From Acidilobaceae archaeon (lineage in GTDB: Archaea > Thermoproteota > Thermoprotei_A > Sulfolobales > Acidilobaceae): DNA of 64,000 nt. The notes beneath the pieces were generated by a model. The model was not told the DNA's origin. It made no database searches and saw only the letters and a list, made by a program, of their open reading frames with translations. Of the stretch, positions 23,844 to 31,559 are shown piece after piece; the first letter of the stretch is position 1, and every line of letters begins with the position of its first letter. Made by a program: the position numbers and the translations under genes. The stretch is from the NCBI GenBank assembly GCA_027014125.1, contig JALWEI010000038.1:1-64000 (forward strand), read 5' to 3'.

Positions 23844-26800
23844 ATGGATAGAAAGGTCCTAATCGCGGCAATAATGATCGTGCTAATGACGCTCCCCATG
23901 GGAGCAGCAGTAACGAGCGCACAGCAGACGGGCCCCGCGACCGACAAGATCGTGTGGACCAGGTTCACCCTGGACGAGATAACCGATGCATTCAAGACGG
24001 ACAAGGTAGACGTGTACCTCTTCGGGCTAGGCCCCGACCAGGCCCAGGAGCTATCACAGACGCCAGGAGTCAAGCTCTACACAGCACCAGCAGGCCTAAA
24101 CGACTTCGGCCTCAACCCAGCGCCAGTCCAGATAGTGACTGTAAACCAAGTGTTCAACAGTAAGGAGGAGGCAGCCAACTTCTTCGGCGTAGACCCAGTA
24201 GTGATAAGGTACATTGAGCCAAACGAGGAAGCAGGGACCACCCAGGTAGAGTTCTGCGCCGTCCAAGACAACCTACCCGCAGGCACCACAGTCGACTTCG
24301 TAAGCGACAAGCTCAACCTGAACCCGTTCTGCTTCAGGGACATAAGGTTCGCTATGAACTACCTAATCGACAGGGAGGCCATAGTCAAGGAGGTCTTCAA
24401 GGGCTACGCGATACCAAAGTACACCTTCTACGGCCCCGACGACCCGGTATACACCGAGCTAGTTGACGTAATAGCCAAGTACAAGTTCACCTACCAGCCA
24501 CAGATGGTCCAGAACATAGTCAACGACATAATGACCAGGGTAGGCGCGGTCAAGGAGGGAGGCGTCTGGACCTACAAGGGCAAGCCAGTCACAATAATAG
24601 GCATAGTTAGGGTCGAGGACCAGAGGTTCCAGCTAGGCCACATATTCGCTAGGGAGCTAAAGAACCTAGGCTTCAACGTCCAGGTCCAGGAGCTAACCTT
24701 CTTCGAGGCGATACTGAAGGTATACTTCACCAACCCCATAGACTTCGAGTGGAGCTTCTACACAGAGGGCTGGGGCAAGGGAGCCATAGACAAGTGGGAC
24801 CCATGGAACCTAGCACAGTTCGGAGCAACCTGGCTAGGCTGGGCCCCAGGATGGGGTGAGACTGACTACTGGAACTACAAGCCCGAGGTAGTTGACGAGG
24901 AGGGCAAGACCGTGGACGACTACAGCATGGCAACCGCGCTAATGGAGGGCATAAGCAGCAAGGAGCAGTGGATCGAGATGCTAAGGAAGGGCACCGAGCT
25001 AGGAACACTAGAGGCAATAAGGATCTGGGTAGTGGCAACACTAGACGCCTTCCCAGCAAAGGAGGCGGTACAGGGCATAACAGTAGACCAGGGAGCAGGC
25101 CTAAGGAGCCTCTACAACTGTAGGGGCATCTACATACCAGGCGAGGACACAGTAAGGGTAGGCCACCTATGGGTATGGACAACCAGGAGCGTATGGAACA
25201 TAATAGGCGGCTTCGACGACGTCTACAGCGTCGACCCGGCAAGGTGCACCTTCGACCCATTCACATGGTCACACCCATTCAACGGCAGGCCCATACCCTT
25301 CAGGGTTGACTTCACAGTGGAGACAGCCGGGCCAGACGGCACCATACAGGTGCCCGACGACGCAATGTGGTGGGACCCCGCCGCTGACCAGTGGAAGTAC
25401 GTGACAGAGTTCGACGGTAGGAGTACTGCGACCAGCAAGGTAGTGCTAGACCTGTCAAAGCTGGTAGGCTCCAAGTGGCACGACGGCCAGACCATAACAA
25501 TGGCCGACGTAATAGGCTACTGGGCACAGCTACTAGACCTAGTATACGACCAGGAGAAGAGCAGCCTAGAGTCCTCCGTAGCCGAGCCGCTAAGGCCACA
25601 GTACGATCAGTACGTGGCCTTCAGGGTAGTAGATGACACCACGCTAGAGGTGTACCTCAACTACTGGCACTTCGACCCCAACTACATAGGCCAGCAGGCA
25701 GTACTAGGCACCGTACAGCTGCCAGTAGAGCTAGCACTATTCCACGACTACGTTGCCTTCGTGACCAAGGAGAGGGCCCTCTCAGACACCAGGAGCAAGG
25801 ACGAGGGTATACCACAGCTAAGCCTAGTACTAGCAGATGACGCACAGCTAGTAAAGACCCACTTCCAGGGCGACTTCCAGAACGCCTATGACATGTACAA
25901 GAGCTACTTCACTCTGCCAGACGGCACCGTCCTCATGACCCAGGACGAGTGGAACGCCAGGCTACAGGCAGTAGTAGACTGGATAGACGAGTACGGCATA
26001 GCATGGATAAGCGATGGACCATTCAAACTAGTATTCTTCGATAAGGACGCCCAGAAGCTAGAGCTAGAGGCATTCAGGGACCCAACATACCCATTCGGCC
26101 CCACAGACTGGGTATTCGGAGAGCCTAGGCCAACAACAATAACCCAGGTATACGCTCCACTAGTAGCCCCAGGCAAGGACACCACCATAGTAGTCCAGGT
26201 AACCGGAGTGCCACCACTACACGTCAAGTACCTACTAAGGGATCCACTGACAGGCCAGATAGTGACAACCGGTGAGGCCGAGCCCGCAGGCGCTGGCTTC
26301 CAGATAATACTACCAGCCGAGGTGACATCACAGCTACAGCCATACTCAGTCTATGAGCTGACAGTGATAGCATACTCAGAGGAGATAGCCCTACCAGCAG
26401 AGAAGGTAGTACCACTACAGACAATAGAGGCTGCGGGCGAGATAATCAAGAACGTCACCGCAGGGCTACAGGAGCAGATAAACCAGCTAACAGAGCAGAC
26501 CCAGGAGCAGCTACAGCAGATACAGGAGCAGTTCACAGGCCAGCTACAGCAGGTACAGGAGCAGTTCCAGCAGCAGCTAGAGCAGCTACAGCAGGCCCTA
26601 GGAGGCCAGCTGAGCCAGGCACTACAGGGCCTAAGCGACTCAATAGCAACACTAGGCACCAACCTAAACGAGGCCCTAACGCAGTCAATCAACACCCTAT
26701 CGGACACACTGACAACATCAATACAGCAGCTAGGAGACAACCTAGGCAAGACCGTGGGTGACCTGAACACCCAGGTCAACACCCTAGCACAGACCGTGGA

Positions 26801-26978
26801 CAACCTAAACAACCAGGTAACACAGCTCAACCAGCAGGTCAACGCCCTGAGCCAGTCAGTAAGCGACGCCAAGGCAGCGGCTGAGGCCGCACAGTCAACA
26901 GCAAGGACCACAATGATAATATCAGTCATAAACCTGATAATACTACTAGCAGTAGCCGCACTAATACTAAGGAGGTAA
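23844..26978 (+). CDS. Dipeptide/oligopeptide-type ABC binding protein on a C-terminal coiled-coil stalk
   Basis: From ATG 23844 (GGTGAGC 8 nt upstream; an in-frame GTG at 23823 is less likely) this is 1044 residues, about twice a usual SBP_bac_5 protein. A signal peptide (VLIAAIMIVLMTLPMGAA, cut near TSAQQ) is followed by the binding domain to about residue 860. Conserved elements include FRDIRFAMNYLIDREAIVKEVF, which is typical of the family. Residues about 865-1020 are Gln-rich heptads (QEQLQQIQEQFTGQLQQVQEQF, then NTLAQTVDNLNNQVTQLNQQ). A final transmembrane helix (MIISVINLIILLAVAALIL) with RR ends it. It should hold the receptor above the membrane for the permeases downstream. Biased codons suggest high expression. 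Confidence 0.88.
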   Translation: MDRKVLIAAIMIVLMTLPMGAAVTSAQQTGPATDKIVWTRFTLDEITDAFKTDKVDVYLFGLGPDQAQELSQTPGVKLYTAPAGLNDFGLNPAPVQIVTVNQVFNSKEEAANFFGVDPVVIRYIEPNEEAGTTQVEFCAVQDNLPAGTTVDFVSDKLNLNPFCFRDIRFAMNYLIDREAIVKEVFKGYAIPKYTFYGPDDPVYTELVDVIAKYKFTYQPQMVQNIVNDIMTRVGAVKEGGVWTYKGKPVTIIGIVRVEDQRFQLGHIFARELKNLGFNVQVQELTFFEAILKVYFTNPIDFEWSFYTEGWGKGAIDKWDPWNLAQFGATWLGWAPGWGETDYWNYKPEVVDEEGKTVDDYSMATALMEGISSKEQWIEMLRKGTELGTLEAIRIWVVATLDAFPAKEAVQGITVDQGAGLRSLYNCRGIYIPGEDTVRVGHLWVWTTRSVWNIIGGFDDVYSVDPARCTFDPFTWSHPFNGRPIPFRVDFTVETAGPDGTIQVPDDAMWWDPAADQWKYVTEFDGRSTATSKVVLDLSKLVGSKWHDGQTITMADVIGYWAQLLDLVYDQEKSSLESSVAEPLRPQYDQYVAFRVVDDTTLEVYLNYWHFDPNYIGQQAVLGTVQLPVELALFHDYVAFVTKERALSDTRSKDEGIPQLSLVLADDAQLVKTHFQGDFQNAYDMYKSYFTLPDGTVLMTQDEWNARLQAVVDWIDEYGIAWISDGPFKLVFFDKDAQKLELEAFRDPTYPFGPTDWVFGEPRPTTITQVYAPLVAPGKDTTIVVQVTGVPPLHVKYLLRDPLTGQIVTTGEAEPAGAGFQIILPAEVTSQLQPYSVYELTVIAYSEEIALPAEKVVPLQTIEAAGEIIKNVTAGLQEQINQLTEQTQEQLQQIQEQFTGQLQQVQEQFQQQLEQLQQALGGQLSQALQGLSDSIATLGTNLNEALTQSINTLSDTLTTSIQQLGDNLGKTVGDLNTQVNTLAQTVDNLNNQVTQLNQQVNALSQSVSDAKAAAEAAQSTARTTMIISVINLIILLAVAALILRR

Positions 26979-27013
26979 CCCCAAGGCCAACAATAGATTA
27001 ACACTTCCAAACA

Positions 27014-27028
27014 TTCTTTTATATTTTT
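27014..27028 (+). terminator. T-rich terminator after the binding-protein gene
   Basis: TTCTTTTATATTTTT lies 36 nt after the stop codon. T-tracts of this kind terminate archaeal RNA polymerase. It separates the binding-protein transcript from the permease genes, which have their own promoter at 27209. Confidence 0.6.
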
Positions 27029-27208
27029 GATATCTTATATACTATCCATCAACTCGCACACAATAATTTTACTAGGCCAGTTTAGCTGCCTAGCCAGTAG
27101 CAGGCCAGGATGAAGCTATACATACTCAAGTAGATGATATCCTAATCCTCTAGGGCAGGGTATAAGGCTAGATGGGCTAGGGCCCTCCCACTTGCTGTAT
27201 GATAAAGG

Positions 27209-27215
27209 TATAAAT
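27209..27215 (+). promoter_or_regulatory. Promoter of the dipeptide permease genes (TATAAAT)
   Basis: TATAAAT lies about 60 nt before ATG 27271, predicting a transcript start near 27238. It falls inside the first codons of the longest open frame (from 27214), which argues for the downstream start. The rest of the 26979-27270 gap, the longest in the window, holds the T-tract terminator and no other feature I can support. Confidence 0.55.
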
Positions 27216-27270
27216 GGTATGTGTGCTATCCATTAATCTGGCTTGGCTGGCGTGTGCTTGGTGGACTTTC

Positions 27271-28362
27271 ATGCCAGTGGATCGTAGGATACTCAACGTC
27301 GCGTTCAAGCGTGGAATCACCCTAGGAGGATCCCTCATCATAATAGTATTCATGACAGCGGTTATAATAGGTGCCACCGGTTATGATACTAAGATACTGA
27401 ATGCACTTATAGAGCAGAGGCTTCAGGCGTTGAAGCAATCCCTCCAGCAGAGGGAGGGTATAACAGCTGAGCAAATTCAACAGATCATCGAGAATGAGAG
27501 GCAGAGACTCCGGGAGATATATGGGTTGGACAAGCCATGGTATCAACGATTAATTCCCATGACTATCAGGACCTTCAAGCTTGACCTAAATGTGACCTCC
27601 GACGACGTGGCAAACGTGGCTGGCCTAAGGATCCCGGTCTCGGTAGGTGACGCTATAAGGGCGGCCCTACCGAGAACCATTATCATGATCACGGTGGCAG
27701 AGATCATAGCCATGGCAATAGCATTACCATTGGCTCCCTACATAGCGTATAAGCGCGGTAGCCTCCTGGACAAGGGTGTTGTCACCTACGCTGCAATAAC
27801 CAACGCCGCCCCCCTATGGTGGCTCGCCATGATCGCCATATACCTCTTCGGCTTCAAGGCAGGGATAGCACCCACACAATACAGGCAGATACTATCATAC
27901 CTGAAGTGGGACCAGTTCACCGCCGCCCCCCTAGAAACGCTATACCACGTCCTATACTTCGCCTACCTACCAATACTAGTCACGGTGTTCGCCTTCCTGG
28001 GAGGATGGCTATACTCGGTCAGGGCCGTAGCCATAAGAGTCGTAGCGGAGGACTACGTGGTCGTAGCCAAGGCCAAGGGATTGCCTGAGAGGATGGTTGT
28101 CAGAAAGTACATACTCAGGGTGATAGCAGGCCCAGTAGTAACATTCATCATCCTAGGACTTGCAAGCAGTATACAAGGGTTCATTATAACGGAGACTGTC
28201 TTCGACTGGCCTGGCATGGGATCCCTATACTACCAGGCCATACTATCCGGCGACGCACCCACGATCCTCGGGCTCATATACGTGACAACCCTTGTATACG
28301 TCCTGGGCAGGTACATCCTAGAGATACTATATGTAATACTAGACCCGAGGGTGAAGATGTGA
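27271..28362 (+). CDS. dppB: Dipeptide-type ABC transporter permease (DppB/OppB)
   Basis: This 363-residue membrane protein has the BPD_transp_1 fold. It shows an N-terminal helix (LIIIVFMTAVIIGATGY), an extended loop that includes a Gln/Glu/Arg-rich stretch (LKQSLQQREGITAEQIQQII), then five more helices. The ATPase-contact EAA loop is EDYVVVAKAKGLPERMVVRKY. The family's FDWPGMGSLYYQAIL and the C-terminal DPRVKM are present. The start is ATG 27271, with GGTGG 7-9 nt upstream. The TGA stop overlaps the ATG of dppC. The first 500 nt use less biased codons than the flanking genes. Confidence 0.92.
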   Translation: MPVDRRILNVAFKRGITLGGSLIIIVFMTAVIIGATGYDTKILNALIEQRLQALKQSLQQREGITAEQIQQIIENERQRLREIYGLDKPWYQRLIPMTIRTFKLDLNVTSDDVANVAGLRIPVSVGDAIRAALPRTIIMITVAEIIAMAIALPLAPYIAYKRGSLLDKGVVTYAAITNAAPLWWLAMIAIYLFGFKAGIAPTQYRQILSYLKWDQFTAAPLETLYHVLYFAYLPILVTVFAFLGGWLYSVRAVAIRVVAEDYVVVAKAKGLPERMVVRKYILRVIAGPVVTFIILGLASSIQGFIITETVFDWPGMGSLYYQAILSGDAPTILGLIYVTTLVYVLGRYILEILYVILDPRVKM

Positions 28363-29948
28363 TGTCTGGGAAGAAGCAGGTTAGGGAAAGCCTGGCCTCA
28401 AAGATAGCCTCATCCCTCAAGGCGGGAGTAGGAGAGGTATGGAGGAATAACATGGGCAAGGCAGGGCTAATAATTATAGTGTTCATAGTAATAATATCTA
28501 TATACGCCCTGGCAACCCTGCCCCCGGGTCTACCGGACAAGTGGAAGAACAGGCTGGCATGGAGCGAGTACCCAACCTCGGTCCCGCCGGAATGGGTGAG
28601 ATACTTCGGGGTCCCGGTCGCGGAGCACAAGATCTATATAAACCCCCAGACCAGTTATAGCGGCATTGTAACCCCCCAGAACATACAAGGGGCATTACCC
28701 TACTATGCAAACGCGTTGGGCCTAAAGCAGACCATAGTTGGGTACGTGCAAGTCTATAGCGTGGAATACAGGCTCAACGACCCGGCGTTCCCCACCGGGA
28801 TCCTAACGCTCTTCACCCCAATAAACAACTCCGTAGTCATCGTCAACGGTGTAGAGAGGCAAGTCCAGGTTCTACCCATACTCGTGGTTCAGAGGCCCGA
28901 CGGGTTGAGCATAGTAGTGGCCCAGGAGTCGTCAGCGCTGAAGATCACCGACCTGGCGTTCAAGAACATGAGTGTAACTGCCGACCTCTTCTGGAGGCAG
29001 TACATAGACTACTTCGCCCAGCAGGGTGTAACTATAAACATGACCGAGACAGATGCAAGGGGATTCGCCACCCAGATGATCTTCGGCAAGCCCCTCGGCG
29101 GCAAAGAGTTCGAGCCCCTAACCGGGACCTACAGGCTACACCTAATCATAGTATACGCAGGGGCCCACCCCAACGCTATACAGCAAGCCATAACAGCCGG
29201 CCAGCTAGGATTCGAGAAGATAAAGATAGTGGTCAAGGGTAACGCCTACGGGATATCTGGCACGGATAACATGGGCAGGGACCTCTGGCTAGCCATACTC
29301 TACGGCTTCCCCGTCGCCCTAGCTGTAGGCCTATTCGCAGCGGTAGCCTCGGTAATAATAGGCCTAGTTATAGGCGTAATCAGCGGTTACTATGGAGGCC
29401 TGGTGGACGAGGTCATACAGAGGTTTATCGACGTCCTATCAAACATACCAATACTCCCAATACTAATCCTCATAGGTGTGATCCTACAGGAGAAGCCGGG
29501 AGTAGGCCCCTGGGAGAAGCTCTTCATAATAATAGGATTCCTAGTAATCCTGGGATGGGGAGGCACCGCCATAATAGTCAGGAGCATGACGCTAAGCATA
29601 AAGGCCGAGCCATACATAGACGCAGCCAAGGCAATAGGAGCTTCCAACGCCAGGATAATATTCAGGCACATAATACCACAGATCCTCCCCTACGCAATGG
29701 CAAGTCTAGTATTCAGCGTGCCAGGAGCGATAATAACAGAGGCAGGCCTCAGCGTGCTCGGCATAGAGCACGGCCTGCCAACATGGGGTAAGATCCTGGC
29801 AGACGCACAGGCCAACAGGGGCATAGCCTACAAGATGTGGTGGTGGATCCTCCCGCCAGGCCTAATGCTAGCCATAACAGGCCTGGCATTCGTCCTCCTC
29901 GGACTGGCCATTGAGACCATAGTAGAGCCCAGGCTCAGGAGGAGGTGA
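28362..29948 (+). CDS. dppC: Dipeptide-type ABC transporter permease (DppC/OppC) with large exterior insertion
   Basis: This 528-residue protein is far longer than a usual DppC of about 300. The first helix (AGLIIIVFIVIISIYALATL) is followed by about 240 residues outside the membrane (about 55-295), where normal DppC has roughly 60. That region contains WRQYIDYFAQQGVTINMTE and an acid/aromatic composition suggestive of a folded domain. The permease core then runs GTDNMGRDLWLAILYGFPVAL, the EAA loop EPYIDAAKAIGASNARIIFRH and TEAGLSVLGIEHGLPTWGKIL, all classic. GTG 28359 directly precedes ATG 28362; either could start. It overlaps dppB by one base triplet (TGATG). Confidence 0.9.
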   Translation: MSGKKQVRESLASKIASSLKAGVGEVWRNNMGKAGLIIIVFIVIISIYALATLPPGLPDKWKNRLAWSEYPTSVPPEWVRYFGVPVAEHKIYINPQTSYSGIVTPQNIQGALPYYANALGLKQTIVGYVQVYSVEYRLNDPAFPTGILTLFTPINNSVVIVNGVERQVQVLPILVVQRPDGLSIVVAQESSALKITDLAFKNMSVTADLFWRQYIDYFAQQGVTINMTETDARGFATQMIFGKPLGGKEFEPLTGTYRLHLIIVYAGAHPNAIQQAITAGQLGFEKIKIVVKGNAYGISGTDNMGRDLWLAILYGFPVALAVGLFAAVASVIIGLVIGVISGYYGGLVDEVIQRFIDVLSNIPILPILILIGVILQEKPGVGPWEKLFIIIGFLVILGWGGTAIIVRSMTLSIKAEPYIDAAKAIGASNARIIFRHIIPQILPYAMASLVFSVPGAIITEAGLSVLGIEHGLPTWGKILADAQANRGIAYKMWWWILPPGLMLAITGLAFVLLGLAIETIVEPRLRRR

Positions 29949-29953
29949 TCAGG

Positions 29954-31051
29954 ATGAAGGGAGAGGCGCTGATAAGGGTTGAGGACCTCAAGGTCTGGTT
30001 CCCAGTAAGGAGGAGCATAGTAGACCTCCTAGCAAGGAGGCCCCAACTCTACGTCCACGCAGTAGACGGGGTCACATTCGAGATCTATAGGGGAGAGACG
30101 CTCTGCCTCGTAGGAGAGTCTGGGTGCGGCAAGACAACCACCGCCAGGGCGATAGTAAGGCTAATAGACAAGGAGAACATAGCGGGGGGCAGGATCCTCC
30201 TAAAACCCAGCGAGGACGTACTGGAGGAAGTAAAGAAGATCCAACCAGACGCGGTGGCAGAGGAAGGCTACGTTGACATGTACAAGCTCAAGGGCAAAGC
30301 CCTCCTAGGAGTAAGGAGAGAGACCCAGATGATCTTCCAAGACCCCTTCGCCAGCCTAAACCCAAGATTCAGAATACTAGACATACTAGAGGAGCCACTC
30401 ATAGTACACAAGATAGGGGACAAGGAAGAGAGGCTAGAAATAGTATCAAAGGTGCTAGAGACAGTAAAGCTAACACCCCCCGAAGAATTCCTACCCAGGT
30501 TCCCCCACCAGCTCAGCGGGGGCCAAAGGCAGAGGGTAGCTATAGCAAGGGCACTAGTCCTAAACCCAAAGATACTAGCAGCAGACGAGCCCGTGTCGAT
30601 GCTAGACGTCTCCATAAGAGCAGAGGTCCTAGAGGTCCTCAACGAGCTCAGGGACAAGATGAAGATGGCCATACTATTCATAACCCACGACCTAGCCCTC
30701 GCTAGGTATGTATGCGACAGGATAGCAGTCATGTACCTAGGCAAGATAGTAGAGCTGGGAGGCGCAGACGATATAATACAGAACCCACTCCACCCCTACA
30801 CCCAGGCACTGATAAACGCAATACCAGAGCCAGAACCAGAGAACAGGAAGAAGATAAGGAAACTCAGAATAAAGGGAGAGGTCACAAGCGCAGTAAACCT
30901 GCCAAAAGGGTGCAGGTTCAGGCCTAGATGTGTAGCCTACGATGAGAACCCCCACATCCAGCCCAGGTGCGAGGCCGAGGAGCCCGGCCTCATAGAGGAA
31001 AGACCCGGCCACTACGCTGCGTGCTGGCTGTACGAGAAGAGGAGCCCATAA
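29954..31051 (+). CDS. dppF: Dipeptide-type ABC transporter ATPase (DppF/OppF-like)
   Basis: This 365-residue ATPase has Walker A GESGCGKTT (near 50), signature LSGGQRQRVAIARAL, Walker B ILAADEPVSMLD and the oligopeptide-type C-terminal extension. The extension holds GCRFRPRC, a later PRCEAEEPG and HYAACWL; these cysteines resemble those reported to hold an Fe-S cluster in some DppD/F proteins. A 55-residue insertion after Walker A (PSEDVLEEVKKIQPDAVAEE) precedes the Q-loop. ATG 29954 is preferred over GTG 29945 because AGGAGGTGA is 6 nt ahead of it. No DppD partner is encoded beside it. Confidence 0.92.
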   Translation: MKGEALIRVEDLKVWFPVRRSIVDLLARRPQLYVHAVDGVTFEIYRGETLCLVGESGCGKTTTARAIVRLIDKENIAGGRILLKPSEDVLEEVKKIQPDAVAEEGYVDMYKLKGKALLGVRRETQMIFQDPFASLNPRFRILDILEEPLIVHKIGDKEERLEIVSKVLETVKLTPPEEFLPRFPHQLSGGQRQRVAIARALVLNPKILAADEPVSMLDVSIRAEVLEVLNELRDKMKMAILFITHDLALARYVCDRIAVMYLGKIVELGGADDIIQNPLHPYTQALINAIPEPEPENRKKIRKLRIKGEVTSAVNLPKGCRFRPRCVAYDENPHIQPRCEAEEPGLIEERPGHYAACWLYEKRSP

Positions 31052-31056
31052 CCCCC

Positions 31057-31064
31057 GTTTTTAT
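31057..31064 (+). terminator. T-run after the dipeptide operon
   Basis: GTTTTTAT, 6 nt after the dppF stop codon, is a plausible T-tract terminator. Confidence 0.5.
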
Positions 31065-31121
31065 AGAGACAATACTAGAATCCACATTGGAATTACAATA
31101 TTAATAATTATAGAGAACGGT

Positions 31122-31167
31122 CTAGGCTAGGCCTAGAGCCTAGCTTGTATGGGAGGGCTAGCCCTCC
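31122..31167. repeat. Two adjacent palindromes between convergent genes
   Basis: CTAGGCT (31122-31128) and AGCCTAG (31137-31143) form a 7-bp hairpin. Next to it GGAGGGCTAGCCCTCC (31152-31167) is a perfect 16-bp palindrome that spans the stop codon of the minus-strand gene at 31158. A TATA-like ATTAATAATTATAG (31100-31113) lies just upstream on the plus strand. They may end transcription from the minus strand or shape a small RNA; the function is not known. Confidence 0.5.
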
Positions 31168-31427
31168 TTCTTGGGGGCTAGCTCCGCCTCGAGGACGTTG
31201 AAGACCACCTGGGCGAGGTGCTCCGGCTTCGTATACCACTTGTCATACATGTACTTCTTGCCCTTGAACGAGATCTCCACGTTGTCTCCGGTATCCCTTA
31301 TAGTCATGAATATCTCCGAACCCTTCATTATGCTAAAGCTGCTCTTACCCCTGGGTAGGATCTTTAGGCCGTACTTAGCAAGCTCGGGCTTGACTAGGCT
31401 CTTCACCTGATCCATATAGTCGGACAT
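31158..31427 (-). CDS. Small hypothetical protein, 89 residues
   Basis: Not recognised as a named family, but it looks like a real gene: a strong promoter (TTATATTTAAAA, RC of 31466-31477) lies 39-50 nt upstream and the codon choice matches the neighbours. The sequence is soluble, with alternating helical (DQVKSLVKPELAKYG) and beta-type segments (SFSIMKGSEIFMTIRDTG, VEISFKGKKYMYDKWY) and a closing helix (PEHLAQVVFNVLEAEL). There is no Cys and no signal peptide. Its neighbours on both sides are transcribed from other promoters, giving no functional hint. Confidence 0.75.
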   Translation of the reverse strand: MSDYMDQVKSLVKPELAKYGLKILPRGKSSFSIMKGSEIFMTIRDTGDNVEISFKGKKYMYDKWYTKPEHLAQVVFNVLEAELAPKKEG

Positions 31428-31465
31428 CCCTTATCCACCAAGGCTAGGGTGCGCCCCGGGCGTCC

Positions 31466-31477
31466 TTTTAAATATAA
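31466..31477 (-). promoter_or_regulatory. Promoter of the 89-residue protein gene
   Basis: On the minus strand this reads TTATATTTAAAA and predicts a transcript start near 31445, 18 nt before the ATG at 31427. Confidence 0.6.
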
Positions 31478-31513
31478 CCCCGGGGTGCTGGTATAGTACG
31501 TGAAGTGTACAAC

Positions 31514-31521
31514 GTTTAAAC
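31514..31521 (+). promoter_or_regulatory. Promoter of the hydroxyacyl-CoA dehydrogenase/hydratase gene (GTTTAAAC)
   Basis: The palindromic GTTTAAAC includes TTTAAA and lies about 40 nt before ATG 31560, predicting a start near 31544. Confidence 0.55.
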
Positions 31522-31559
31522 CCCAGGGAGGCGCCCCCACTATTATGGTGTAGAGCGGG

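Noticed and set aside
27110-27160. Possible C/D-box small RNA (GATGAAG and GATGAT words)
   Set aside because: No proper C box (RTGATGA) or D box (CTGA) at the right spacing could be found.
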